Below, piece by piece: positions 11,438-21,424 of a stretch of DNA of 64,000 nucleotides. The notes under the pieces were generated by a model. That model had not been told where the DNA came from and did no database searches. It worked only from the letters and a program-made list of their open reading frames with translations. Positions within the stretch are counted from its first letter, which is position 1. Each line of letters starts with the position of its first letter. The position numbers and the translations under genes were made by a program. Origin of the DNA: Henckelia pumila (lineage: Eukaryota; Streptophyta; Magnoliopsida; Lamiales; Gesneriaceae); the NCBI RefSeq assembly GCF_033568475.1, contig NC_133122.1:163334130-163398129 (forward strand). Direction: 5' to 3'.

Positions 11438-14213
11438 TTATCTGTGAAGAGGTGTCAACTGATTTTCTGGATACTTGCCCCTTTTGACATCACCACGGGT
11501 GAGATGAGAGATGATCACTACTAGTTGAGCCCCGACAGTGGTTTGAAAACTGTCAATACGAAAGTCGATATGAGCTGTTAAATCAGCCTGAAGAACTGAG
11601 ATTTGTGTTGAAGTATGCTCATTTGTGCGTCGAACAGTTTGAGAGATCTGTTCGGCAATAGTACCCATAGCTCAAAGATTGTGTTCTTTGTAGTTTTTCA
11701 GTTCAGTGACGCATCTGCCGAGTTCAGAAGACAAAACGTTAAGGCGAGACATAATCGCTGATCTTGTGTTGTCAATGCTAGAGTCTTGTCCTTGTATGCG
11801 ATTGCTGAGTCGTTGAATGGTTACGCGAAGATCTTCTACGATGCGTTCCAAAGCATAATGCATTGGTTCGGAGTCAGCAACTAAAGTTGAAGCAAGTGTA
11901 GCAGTTTGTTCTCTTGGAGGCGAGACATTGGTGGTCTCGATCGATGAACGGGCATCGATGCCAATCACCTGATTTGTTTGGTGAATTGGACTGGAGGGCT
12001 GCGAGCCGTCAGTCGTCGGTTGAGGCGAGTCTTCAGAATGAATCTCCAGAAGAGGAGATGTTGGTTGTTCATCATCAAAAATTGATTGCATAACATCTGA
12101 GACTGATGTGATTGGGATCTTAGGAAGATTATCACCAGCAACTGTTGTGATTGGGTCAATCAGTTGAGGATCTGTGATGAGATCAGCACTTGATGTAGGT
12201 TCAGCGGCTGATGAGGAAGCAAACGGAAAATATGTCAAGGGACGTTCATCTTGTGCTGCAATAAATTATTGTTCCTCTGCTGAGAATACAAAGTCAGATG
12301 CTTCCGAGTTATCATGAGAATCTAGAAGAGGGATCATGGCCTGAACTTCGTTGTTATACGCCTGTATGTATTCGTCGTCCGGTAGTGGGATGGAGTATTT
12401 GAGCCGATATTCTCGTAAAAAGGTGTCAGTGACATCAACTGACTGCTTAAGACGTAAGATGACTTCAGTGTCATCTTTGGCATTTTTGCTCATCGGCTGA
12501 TAATTCTTTTCTATTTTGGCAAGAATATATCGGGCAAGACTATCACGGAGCTGAACGTCCACCAACTTATATCTGTCGAGTGCTGTTTCAAGATTTGATG
12601 TGGCAGTGAGAATGAACATTTTGTCTTCCAATTTGGTAAGGTACTCCAGTTTATTCTCAAGCAAGATCTGAGAATATGAAGCATTCAGACGATAGTTCAC
12701 CCATTCATCAAATTTCTGTAGTTTGAACCGCACAGCCCGGAGAATGTTTAAAAATAATGATAAGAACCTCCATTTTCCCTACCGATTAGGCTTTTTTAAA
12801 TGGGATGAGAGGTTCTTTTCCTTTGCCCTGAGGGTCGGTTGAAGTTGTGGTCAGTGCAGAGAACAAAGGTTCCTGGATAGTGATCCCTTTTGGTGCAGGA
12901 ATCTGGGTCTTCACAACCAACTCTTGTGTTCTCAAGATTTGCTGACTGATGACGACAGCAATATCAACTGATGAAGTCGGTGAGGGCAGAGAAATGGGTA
13001 ATGTGGTAACAATGGTGCTGTAAATTGGTTCGGAATTTACTTGGGGAATTTGGATTGGGTGAGTAGGTAGTGTTTCGGATGTTGAGACTTCAGTGGTTGT
13101 TGTGGTCAGTTGAGATGTTGGGGTGTGAACTGTAGATAGCAACTTGATCCTCTTTGGTTTCGGGTGAGATAGCTTGGGAGCCATTTTTTCATTTTGGGAT
13201 GGAAAGGGGTGAGCGAATACTTGAACTAAGGGAGCATTGTCACTAACCTCATCCTCCAGATCAGAGTCCACTTGAATAGGTTGTCTGATCGGTCGAGTAC
13301 GCTTGACTTGGGGAGCTGCAGTGCTTTTGGAAGTTTGTTAATCTGCCCCAATTTCTCGTTTGATAGTCCTGAGCTGGTCAGAAGTCACCTGATTTTTGTT
13401 TAAGAATAGAGGGATTGTGACTGCATTTAACCATTTGGCTGCATGAAGGACTTCATAGTCTGAGGAGTCAACGTCTAGAGCTGCAAGTAGATAACATATA
13501 TGTAGTGCAAAACCTTCCGATTGTCCTTTGCCTCTAATCATTTCACATAGAGTAGAGTAGAGAATTGAAGACCAGTTGAAGTTCAACTGGGAGGCAATAG
13601 AGGCCATGTACTGAAGCTTTTCGAGAGTGAACTTGTCTTAGGAGCCAGCCTTGGCTGAAAGAGTTTTTGTGACTATTTTAGCCAATAGTCGGTATGCTGG
13701 CTTCAAGATTTGTTTGAGGCCATTGACCTTAATGGGTGAGCCATCAAGTGTGAATTGAACTGCCCAGTGAGTTGCATTTCCGTCAGGTAAGTCTGTGCAT
13801 TTCATCAAACCGGTTGTGGGCAAGTTGAAAGTGTCGCCGAAGAAATGTTGATTGAACTCGATCTTCCATCCTTTGATGATACATATGATGCTTCCATGAT
13901 GTAGTTGGACGGATTCAAAGAATTCCTTGACTAGATCATAGTTGACCATTGATCCGGATCTAAGAAATTTGCGAAGTCCTAAAGCTTCAATCATGTTGAA
14001 CATGGCTGAAATTTCCGCATTCTGGATGGAATGTACTTCATCAAAATTAATAGTCAGGCAAGTCTTTTGGATTGGCATCCTTGAGTTTTTCTGTAAACAA
14101 AGTATTTGATCAATAGTTTGTGAAGAATGCAGATGAAAAAAGTGAATTTGAGTTCGATTTGCAAGACAAATTTTGTGAGAGACGTGTGAAATGATCGGTA
14201 AATATGGTGCCAC
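11438..14213 (-). pseudogene. Sirevirus env-like gene, broken
   Basis: One reading unit of about 925 codons. The first 1.4 kb (14213-12786) stays in one frame, with TAA stops at 13638-13640, 13338-13340 and 12786-12788. After a frameshift near 12740-12785 the rest (12733-11438) is again in one frame, with stops at 12266 and 11672. The N-terminal part (MFNMIEALGLRKFLRSG ... LPTTGLMK ... YRLLAKIVTKTLSAKAGS) matches the plant transposon/env-like domain I recall from Gesneriaceae predicted proteins. The middle is Ser/Thr/Pro-rich and acidic. The C-terminus (about 11860-11480) is helical, with coiled-coil character. I see no convincing signal peptide or membrane anchor. The function of this class is unknown. 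Confidence 0.7.
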
Positions 14214-14214
14214 G

Positions 14215-14457
14215 TCACTTAAACTTTTGAATTTTGAAAGAGAGAGAGAGTGAAAGATACGCGGTAAAATAAGGTAAGTACAATGAATATAATATAATAA
14301 AATATAATATAAGGCGGTTGGATTCGAATTCCAATGACTGTAACCATTCTTGAACGTCTGACATCATGATATGTGATGTCTTGGACACGCCGTCGATTTT
14401 CAGAGTAATGATTTGATTGCATGATTCGTTCAGTAGACGATTGATATCACCCGACAT
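14215..14457 (-). other. Small ORF upstream of env-like gene
   Basis: An 80-codon minus-strand ORF (MSGDINRLLNESC...) that begins 22 bp from the TATA box of opposite-strand gene A and ends next to the env-like frame. Only the first 50 or so residues look protein-like; the rest is a hydrophobic low-complexity run. It may be the decayed start of the env-like gene or chance. I recognise no family. Confidence 0.25.
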
Positions 14458-14478
14458 TTCACCTTCTCTTTTTATGCC

Positions 14479-14486
14479 TATAAATA
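14479..14486 (+). promoter_or_regulatory. TATA box of opposite-strand gene A
   Basis: TATAAATA preceded by GCC, 67 bp upstream of the ATG at 14546. An A-rich leader with AACAATA lies between. The same GCCTATAAATA arrangement recurs at 15284-15294 before gene B. Confidence 0.5.
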
Positions 14487-14545
14487 TGAAGTGAATATAT
14501 CAGTCATGTAACAATAAGAAATCATTCAATAAATAATAAAACAAT

Positions 14546-14965
14546 ATGCCGGGTCCGGGAGGTGATTTGGTAGAAGAATTCGCCGCTGCTCTGATAAGAG
14601 TTAGGTCTCGAGAGTACGAAGATGCTGTGTTCTTTCAGGTTGTTGAAGAAATGGAGACAATTGAAGAGCTGCGTCTGTTTCTCTCAACTGGCCATCCGCA
14701 TGATTCTGAGAGAGACTATGCTGCCCTTGTGCAGCAATATAAAGATAAGTTGGGGTCGTCGGACTCGATGTTGGTCTTTAGTCCAGAGGGCCTATTTCTC
14801 CTCTTGATCTACAAAGAGCTAGAAGGAATGGAGCACATCCGGTCAGATGATCTCGGCTACGTTCGCTCTCCTACCAGGGAGCTTACGTTCTTCATGCTCT
14901 CTTGAAAGAGTGAGGTGGAGAAGGAGATCGGTAGGGCTCTTGAGGCCTTTAGGGCTCTCATGTAA
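14546..14965 (+). pseudogene. Opposite-strand mini-gene A in the Sirevirus (unknown protein)
   Basis: The ORF runs from the ATG at 14546 to a TGA at 14903-14905 (119 aa, MPGPGGDLVEEFAAALIRV...). The same frame stays open for 19 further codons to a TAA at 14963-14965, so the gene may once have been 139 codons long. The product is acidic, predicted mostly helical, with no cysteine, no signal peptide and no membrane segment. It runs opposite to the Sirevirus pol and env-like genes. A TATA box lies at 14479 and an AATAAA at 14985. I do not recognise the family. The promoter-ORF-poly(A) layout closely parallels gene B. Confidence 0.5.
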
Positions 14966-14984
14966 TATGTCCTTCTCTCTTTGA

Positions 14985-14990
14985 AATAAA
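14985..14990 (+). terminator. Poly(A) signal of opposite-strand gene A
   Basis: AATAAA within TTTGAAATAAAC, 20 bp after the TAA at 14963-14965. A CATGTAAT block just upstream and the TTTxAAATAAAC context recur at gene B. Confidence 0.45.
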
Positions 14991-15286
14991 CAAATTTATT
15001 TTGCGCATTATCTGCTTTTATGAAACAGTAAGCAACGAGAAATAAAGTTACGTCACATCACACATTAAACGAGATATCATAGAGAAATAAAATAGATATT
15101 AATAATGACAAATCACTGTTGCAAATAATAACTATGTTAAGCTTTTAAATAAATGCAAGAGTGCAGAAATATCGATAATATATGCTTATCAACAGTCTGA
15201 GCCAGTATCTCTTTCGGATTTTCTCGAAGATGAATCAGTGGGTAACTATTGGCATTCATGACCTTTGTCATTTGGTATTCTTCGCC

Positions 15287-15294
15287 TATAAATA
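15287..15294 (+). promoter_or_regulatory. TATA box of opposite-strand gene B
   Basis: TATAAATA preceded by GCC, 72 bp upstream of the ATG at 15359, with an A-rich leader containing AACAATAACAAATAACAA. The layout matches gene A. Confidence 0.5.
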
Positions 15295-15358
15295 CTGTGA
15301 TGTAAACAAGTAAATAGATCATAGCATAGTTGAAACAATAACAAATAACAAACAAAAA

Positions 15359-15739
15359 ATGGATGAATCCGATTTCGAAAGACGAAAGTCCATCTACAGA
15401 AGTAGAGTTGTGGAAAAAGGCATGAGCATGTGGTATATGATGGAATCCATTCGTCTTCAACATCGTTCAGGTGTTGTGCCTCTTAGGCCAGGCCTTGCTA
15501 CAGGGTTGATATGGTGCAAGCGTTGCTTGCGAACCTAGAGCACTGGTGTGGTGCTAAGGCTATCTGCTATTCGGCTCATGATGTTGTTGGCAGAAAGAGA
15601 CGAGATGCAGAACATATGTTTCGAAGATGACGTCTGCAATGGTCAAGGCTCTCTCTCCGTCTAGATGATAGAGTGGAGTCGTGAAATGAGAAGCAGAATT
15701 TTTGCGGCTCATGCTGACTTGAGACTCACTAAGGGATAG
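15359..15739 (+). pseudogene. Opposite-strand mini-gene B in the Sirevirus (unknown protein)
   Basis: An ATG at 15359 opens a frame of 126 codons ending in a TAG at 15737-15739, with internal TAG codons at 15536-15538 and 15662-15664. The first segment (59 aa) is MDESDFERRKSIYRSRVVEK and onward, rich in charged and helical residues. The last segment (EMRSRIFAAHADLR) weakly resembles the last segment of gene A (EIGRALEAFRAL). There is no signal peptide. It lies between Sirevirus pol and gene A, on the strand opposite to the element's genes. The family is unknown; the paralogy to A is suggested mainly by layout and matching length. Confidence 0.45.
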
Positions 15740-15783
15740 GGTTAAGCACTCCATGTAATGAAAGTATTTTTTGCTTTAAAAGA

Positions 15784-15789
15784 AATAAA
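15784..15789 (+). terminator. Poly(A) signal of opposite-strand gene B
   Basis: AATAAA within TTTAAAAGAAATAAAC, about 45 bp after the TAG at 15737. It is preceded by CATGTAAT, as at gene A. Confidence 0.45.
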
Positions 15790-15818
15790 CGATTATTCCC
15801 CCTAAACTCATGCTTGTC

Positions 15819-18800
15819 TTAATTTAAATCAATTAAACCAAGAATATTGCGAAAATAAGAAAACTTAGCGTCCGGCAATGGCTTGGTGAAAATATCTGCT
15901 GCCTGTTGGTCAGTAGATATGTAGATCATTTGAATCTTCTTTTTGACTACGTGTTCACAAATGAAATGATGGCGCACATCAATGTGCTTGGTTCTGGAAT
16001 GCATCACTGGATTTTGAGTGATTGCAATAGCACTCGTGTTGTCACAAAATATAGGAGCTTCATTTGACTTGATTCCATAGTTTCTAAGCTATTGTTGTAT
16101 CCACAGTATTTGAGCACAGCAACTGCCAGCTGCAAGGTATTCTGCTTCAGCAGTAGAGGTGGCGATTGATGTTTGCTTCTTACTGAACCATGAAATAAGT
16201 CTATCTCCCAAAAATTGACACGATCCGCTAGTGCTTTTTCTGTCAATCTTGCAACCTGCATAATCTGCATCTGAATAACCAACAAGGTTAAATTCTGAGT
16301 CTTTGGAATACCAAAGACCCACATTTGTAGTGCTTTTAAGATATTTAATAATCCTCTTGGCTGCAATGTAATGCGATTGCTTGGGTGCTGCTTGAAATCT
16401 TGCACACAAACATACAGCAAACATAATATCTGGTCTACTGGCCGTAAGATAAAGTAATGAACTTATTAGACCTCGATACATAGTTACCTCAACTGGTGCT
16501 CCTGCTTCATCTTTGTCAAGTTTAATAGAAGCACTCATAGGTGTAGAAATGGTAGAGCAATTCTCCATACCAAACTTCTTGATAAGTTCTTTGGTGTACT
16601 TAGTTTGATTTATGAAGATGCCATTATCCAGCTGCTTGACTTGTAGTCCGAGGAAGAAATTTAATTCTCCCATCATGCTCATTTCAAACTGTTCTAGCAT
16701 CATCTTAGAAAATTTCTCGCATAGACAAGGATTAGTTGATCCAAATATAATATCATCTACATATATTTGAACGAGTAAAATGTGATCTCCTTTAAAAAAC
16801 TTAAAAAGAGTCTTATCGATTGTTCCTATAGTAAAGGCATGATCTAATAGGAATTGTGATAACGTATCATACCATGCACGCGGTGCTTGTTTTAAGCCAT
16901 AAAGAGCTTTATCAAGCTTAAAAACAAAATTAGGAGTTAAAGAATTGATAAAACCTGGTGGTTGTTCAACATATACTTTTTCTTGAAGTAGACCATTGAG
17001 AAAAGCTGACTTGACATCCATTTGATATACTTTGAAGTTTTTGTAAGCAGCATAGGCAAGGAATATTCTGATAGCCTCAAGCCTTGATACTGGAGCGAAT
17101 GATTCGTCAAAGTCAATGCCTTCCTCTTGTCTGAATCCTTGAGCAACCAGTCGGGCTTTATTTCTCACCACTGTCCCATCCTTATTTAATTTGTTGCGAA
17201 ACACCCATCGGGTGCCTATGATGTTTTGATTTGTTGGTCGAGGGACTAGATTCCGCACTTTGTTTCTAGTGAATTGATTTAGTTCTTCTTGCATTGCTTC
17301 AATCCAGCTAGCATCTTGTAATGCTTCATCTATGTGTTTGGGCTCTAGCTGTGAAATGAAAGCTGCATGCAATAGCTCATCAATCAGTTGATTACGAGTA
17401 CGAATAGGTGCAGTAGGGTTACCGATGACCAGATCAGGTGGGTGATTTTTACTCCACCGAAGATTTGGTCCGAGAGGATTTGCGCCTATTTGAGTGTCCT
17501 CCTCATCCCTGATTTCGTTGTCTGGTTCAATAGCACCCTCTCCGATTATCTGTTCGTCATTGATGTGATCTATTCCTCCTTCATTGGGTTGAATAATCTA
17601 TTCTCCTTGCTCATCTCTTGTGTCAGGAGGGTCATCACTATCACTTTCATCCTATAGAACGGTTGATTTTAGCCTACTGGCTAAATCTTGAATGTTAGTT
17701 TGAGACTTTCCTGCACATACAGTAGTTTCATCAAAAATAACATGAATGGATTCCTCTATAGTCAGTGATATTTTGTTGAACACTCTGTAAGCTCGGCTGA
17801 CTGAGGAAAATCCAACAAATATGCCTTCATCTGCTTTTGCATCAAAAGCTGTCAGGCAATGTTTTCCATTATTATGAATATAACAAACACAACCAAATAC
17901 TTTAAAATACGAGACATCAGGTTTTGTGTCATTCCAGATCTCATATGGTGTTTTGTTGTGTCTCTTGTTAATCATAAATCTGTTTTGAGTGTAACATGTT
18001 GTGTTAATTGCTTCTGCCCAGAGTCTTTGAGATACATTGAAATCAGCAATCATAGTTCTAGCTGCCTCCTTAAGAGTTCGATTTCTTCGTTCAGCAACCC
18101 CATTTTGCTGTGGGGTCCGAGCAGCAGATAACTCATGCTTGATGCCTTGGTCATCTAGATAGGATTCAAGGGTTTTGTTTAAAAACTCAGTGCCTCTATC
18201 ACTCCTGATCCTGTCTATCCCAGTATGTTTCTCATTTTTCATACGTTTGAAAATTTATATCAGGTGAGTAGCAGTTTGATCTTTGGATGATAAGAAAATT
18301 ACCCAAGTAAACCGAGAGTAATCATCCAAAATTACTAAGGTCTATCTCATTCCCCCTAAGCTCATGATCGGTATAGGACCGAACAGATCCATATATAACA
18401 GATCCAAGCATTTGGAAGAAGATGAGCATCCTTTGTTTTTAAAAGAGGCTCTCACCTGTTTGCCCTGCTGACAAGCGGAACAAACTCTCTCTATTTTAAA
18501 ATCACCTTTGGGCAAGCCAAGAACCAACTCATGTTTACTCAGATGCTTAATGGACTTTAAATTTAAATGGTTGAGCCGTTTATGCCATAACCACTGCTTA
18601 TCATTCTGAGCAACAAAACAAGTAGGAACTATCGGTTGTTTACTTTGCCAATTCAACCTATACGTGTTTTGTTCTCTTAGTCTGGTTAGCATAATATCGC
18701 CGTTGCTAGATTTGATCATGCAAGAATGTTTAAGAAATTCAACAATATAACCATTGTCACATAGTTTACTGATGTTGATCAGATTATAACATAAGTTATC

Positions 18801-19705
18801 AACGAGCAATACGTCATTAATGATAAAGTTACCATGAGTAATCTTACCCTTACCCACGGTCTTACCCTTCGAGTTATCGCCAAAAATAATCTTAGGCCCT
18901 TTGTAATGTATGATATCGGATAGTAAATCTTTGTTTCCAGTCATGTGTTTGGAGCATCCGCTATCAAGATACCACGTTGACCTTTCTGTTGCACTATTCT
19001 TCTCGACTGATTTTACTGATAGTACCTGTAAGAAGAATGTACAACCATGGTACCCTTATCTATTTGGGTCCAAATTGGATTAGACCTTTTGGAACCCACA
19101 CCTGAATTACTCTAACGGTTTTACCCGTGTGAGTGTTTACAAAGTGAGTCGGTCGAGGTACATATGTGAATTTGTGTGTGATCTAGGCTTTACAGTGTAC
19201 TGTTTGAACTTCTGATCTGTGTTATTCAGTCTATATCGTTTTTGAATAGGTTTACAATTGAAGTGTTGGTTATGTGTCACCCGATGATTCCTGTACTTGA
19301 GTGGACTTGGTTCAAACCTTGATTGTTTGAACTTAGTTTGGTTTCCCATTCTTTGTTCATTCAATCTTGGTTTATTCCATGTCTCTTCTTTCCTTGGGAT
19401 CTTAGGTTTCACATATCCTAGTCCTTCATTCTTACCTTTACCATAGCGACTGGGTTGTTTAACATCTATATCTGGTTCAGCGTGTTCATCGTACTAGATC
19501 GAACAAATCTCTTCACATTGGGATTGTTCCCACTAAAGTACGATTGAGTATTTTCTTTTGAGCCAGTACATTCATTTGATCCATATCCAATACCGGTTTT
19601 ATCACCTGCTTGTTTCTGGTTCTCATGTATCTTATCCAAAGAGACAGAAGCCTTATTCCACGCATCCTCAGAACGACGGACAGCCAGGTCAGACGAGTCA
19701 AACAT
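15819..19705 (-). pseudogene. Sirevirus gag-pol, broken by stop codons
   Basis: Minus strand. The Gag C-terminus is at about 19705-19130. The protease DSGCSKHMTG motif lies near 18950. Integrase has HHCC near 18600-18470, the catalytic Asp in YMDLFGP near 18380 and an intact Glu in NGVAERRNRT near 18080. RT has YVDD near 16760 (IYVDDIIFG) and RNase H ends near 15850 (ADIFTKPLP). From 18944 to 15819 everything is in one reading frame. It is interrupted only by stop codons: TAG 18342-18344, TAA 18255-18257, TAG 17652-17654, TAG 17598-17600 and TAG 16089-16091. Gag is more decayed and its N-terminus is absent. The catalytic residues I can see are kept. Confidence 0.88.
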
Positions 19706-19887
19706 TAGATGTTATGCCTTGAGTTGGAACTAGAGATGATTCGACTGTGACTGAGCTTAGAAGGATTTTCTGACGAGAATGAGTCGGCTTTTGATTGACA
19801 GACTTGAAAGAGTAATTTGAGAGACATAGTTCATGTTGGAATCGTGTTTGATATCGAGGACAAAATCTTTTCTTAGAGGGGGAGAAT

Positions 19888-21405
19888 TGTAACGCCCTGA
19901 TTTTATCTTAATTGACTTTATTTGAGATAATCGGAGATTATAGAGTTTAAGAGCCGACTTGATTTTGATCAGGGTCCTTTTTGCAAATTTTGGATTTTTC
20001 AGGGACTAAAATGCAAATTTGGGTTTTGTTAGATATTTATAACTCCTTTGAATATTCGATTCACTCCACCCCCCTCCTCCACCTCGTTTCCACCATTGTT
20101 GAAGAGAGAAACGTGACTTCAAGCTTGGGAATTCTCCAGTTTTGTCGATCCGTCCGTTAGAATTTATTTCTGAAGGCAGATTAACGATCACGGCTGCGAG
20201 AGCTTTGTTCTATAATTCGTTTGAAGGCCGTTGAGTTTCGAGGTTGCAGGAGTTGTATCATTTTAGATATTGTAGCCGGTTGGAGCATCGACGTCTTGAG
20301 AAGAGGTAAAATATGACTTTGGAATGGAATAGGACGATTAACTCGAATCCGGATTGATTCGAGTGTCCTAGGAAAAATCACATACTTTCATGCTACTTGA
20401 AGTTTATGTTGTTTGTAGTTATGATTTTCATTGCATTCATATTGAGCCAATGGATTTTATTTCATTTTGAGTTAGACGTTCTGAGAACTATAGTAGGGGG
20501 CATTGGCAGGCGATTTACTGCAATGACCGACTTAACTCTATATAGTTGCTTCAAAGTCTAGAGGATTGAAATATGCACTATCCACCTCGAGGGGAGAGTC
20601 AGTGTGGTTTGTGTTATACTTCATCCTCGGGATCCCAATAGAGGAAAAGAGCAGAGAACCTTTACCTTGTGATTATCCAGACTTGATAATTCCAGATTTT
20701 TAAAGACATGCATTGCATTTTATGCATTTGAATTGAGTTTAGACATTATTTTGGAATTGCTTGTCTTGTATGTATATATCATGTGTTGATATATTAATTG
20801 ATATGCATGTTTTGTCTCTTTCACTGGGAATTGTATTCTCACCGGATTTATCCGGCTGTTGTCTTGTCTTTGTATGTGTGTTTGGCAACAGGTGGGGCAT
20901 GACCGAGTCAGAGATCGCATGGCTAGGTGTTCGAGTTGATAGAGTAAGGCCTTGGTGTTTTAGAAGTCGAATATGTAATCGAATTTAGATTGTAATCGAA
21001 TTCGTTTGTATCGTTTTGTTGTGAATAAGCTAGACGAAATCATGTTCTACTAATTCGAGATTGTATAACTCTAGAATTATCTTGTATTGGATTATGCTTG
21101 TTGATTGGAGTGAGTTATGCATGTTGATTAGATGTGGTTTTGGAGATTTTGAGATTGGGTTTGATCTGAGCTTTTTTTCCTTTTTGTGTTCTGTGCATGA
21201 GGCACTCGGTCTGCAGTTTTTAGCAGACCGAGCGCACCCCCCTTTGAGCCAAACAGCAGGTTACTGTTTGGGCCGTGCCCGATCGGTAGTTTTCTACCGA
21301 CCGAGTGCGGCACCCCCTTTAAAAAAAATCTTTGCTTTTAGTTTTGGATCTTGTATCATTAATTGTTTTTTTATCCGAGATTAGATGATTAGAATCAAGG
21401 TCTCA
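19888..21405 (+). repeat. Ty3-type 3' LTR
   Basis: TG...CA boundaries at 19888 and 21405, with a polypurine tract directly upstream. A TATTTATA promoter-like box lies at 20033-20040, followed by a pyrimidine-rich leader. Three successive hairpins lie near its 3' end. Confidence 0.75.
21205..21300 (+). repeat. Three consecutive hairpins in the LTR
   Basis: Hairpin 1 is 21205-21232, with perfect 10-bp arms CTCGGTCTGC / GCAGACCGAG. Hairpin 2 is 21249-21271, with 8-bp arms CCAAACAG / CTGTTTGG. Hairpin 3 is 21283-21300, with 7-bp arms TCGGTAG / CTACCGA and a TTTT loop. Hairpins 1 and 3 are each followed by CCGAG and a C-run, so they look like two copies of one module. They could shape RNA processing or 3'-end formation; this is inference. 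Confidence 0.8.
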
Positions 21406-21424
21406 TAGGCTCATATTTTTTCTG

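Larger units (their letters stand above)
10045..19708 (-). mobile_element. Sirevirus-type Ty1/copia element with env-like gene, 5' truncated
   Basis: On the minus strand the order is C-terminal gag, protease, integrase, RT, RNase H (19705-15819), a spacer with two opposite-strand mini-genes (about 15790-14480), an env-like ORF (14213-11438), a polypurine tract and the 3' LTR (11231-10045). A long ORF between pol and the 3' LTR is the mark of the Sirevirus genus. The 5' LTR, primer-binding site and Gag N-terminus are missing. The element ends abruptly near 19708 against the tail of a plus-strand Ty3-type element. Confidence 0.85.
19709..21405 (+). mobile_element. 3' end of a Ty3-type element (internal tail plus 3' LTR)
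   Basis: The tail at 19709-19887 has the typical end of a plant Ty3 element: GAGGACAAAATC followed by the polypurine tract AGAGGGGGAGAAT. The LTR runs from 19888 (TGTAACGCCCTGA) to 21405 (AAGGTCTCA), 1518 bp. The internal part is cut off at 19708 by the truncated Sirevirus. Short ORFs within it are not protein-like. Confidence 0.75.

Noticed and set aside
15137..15271. 44-codon minus-strand ORF ending near the Sirevirus RNase H spacer
   Set aside because: Starts only 16 bp from the shared TATA box and shows no clear similarity to the minus-strand ORF next to gene A.
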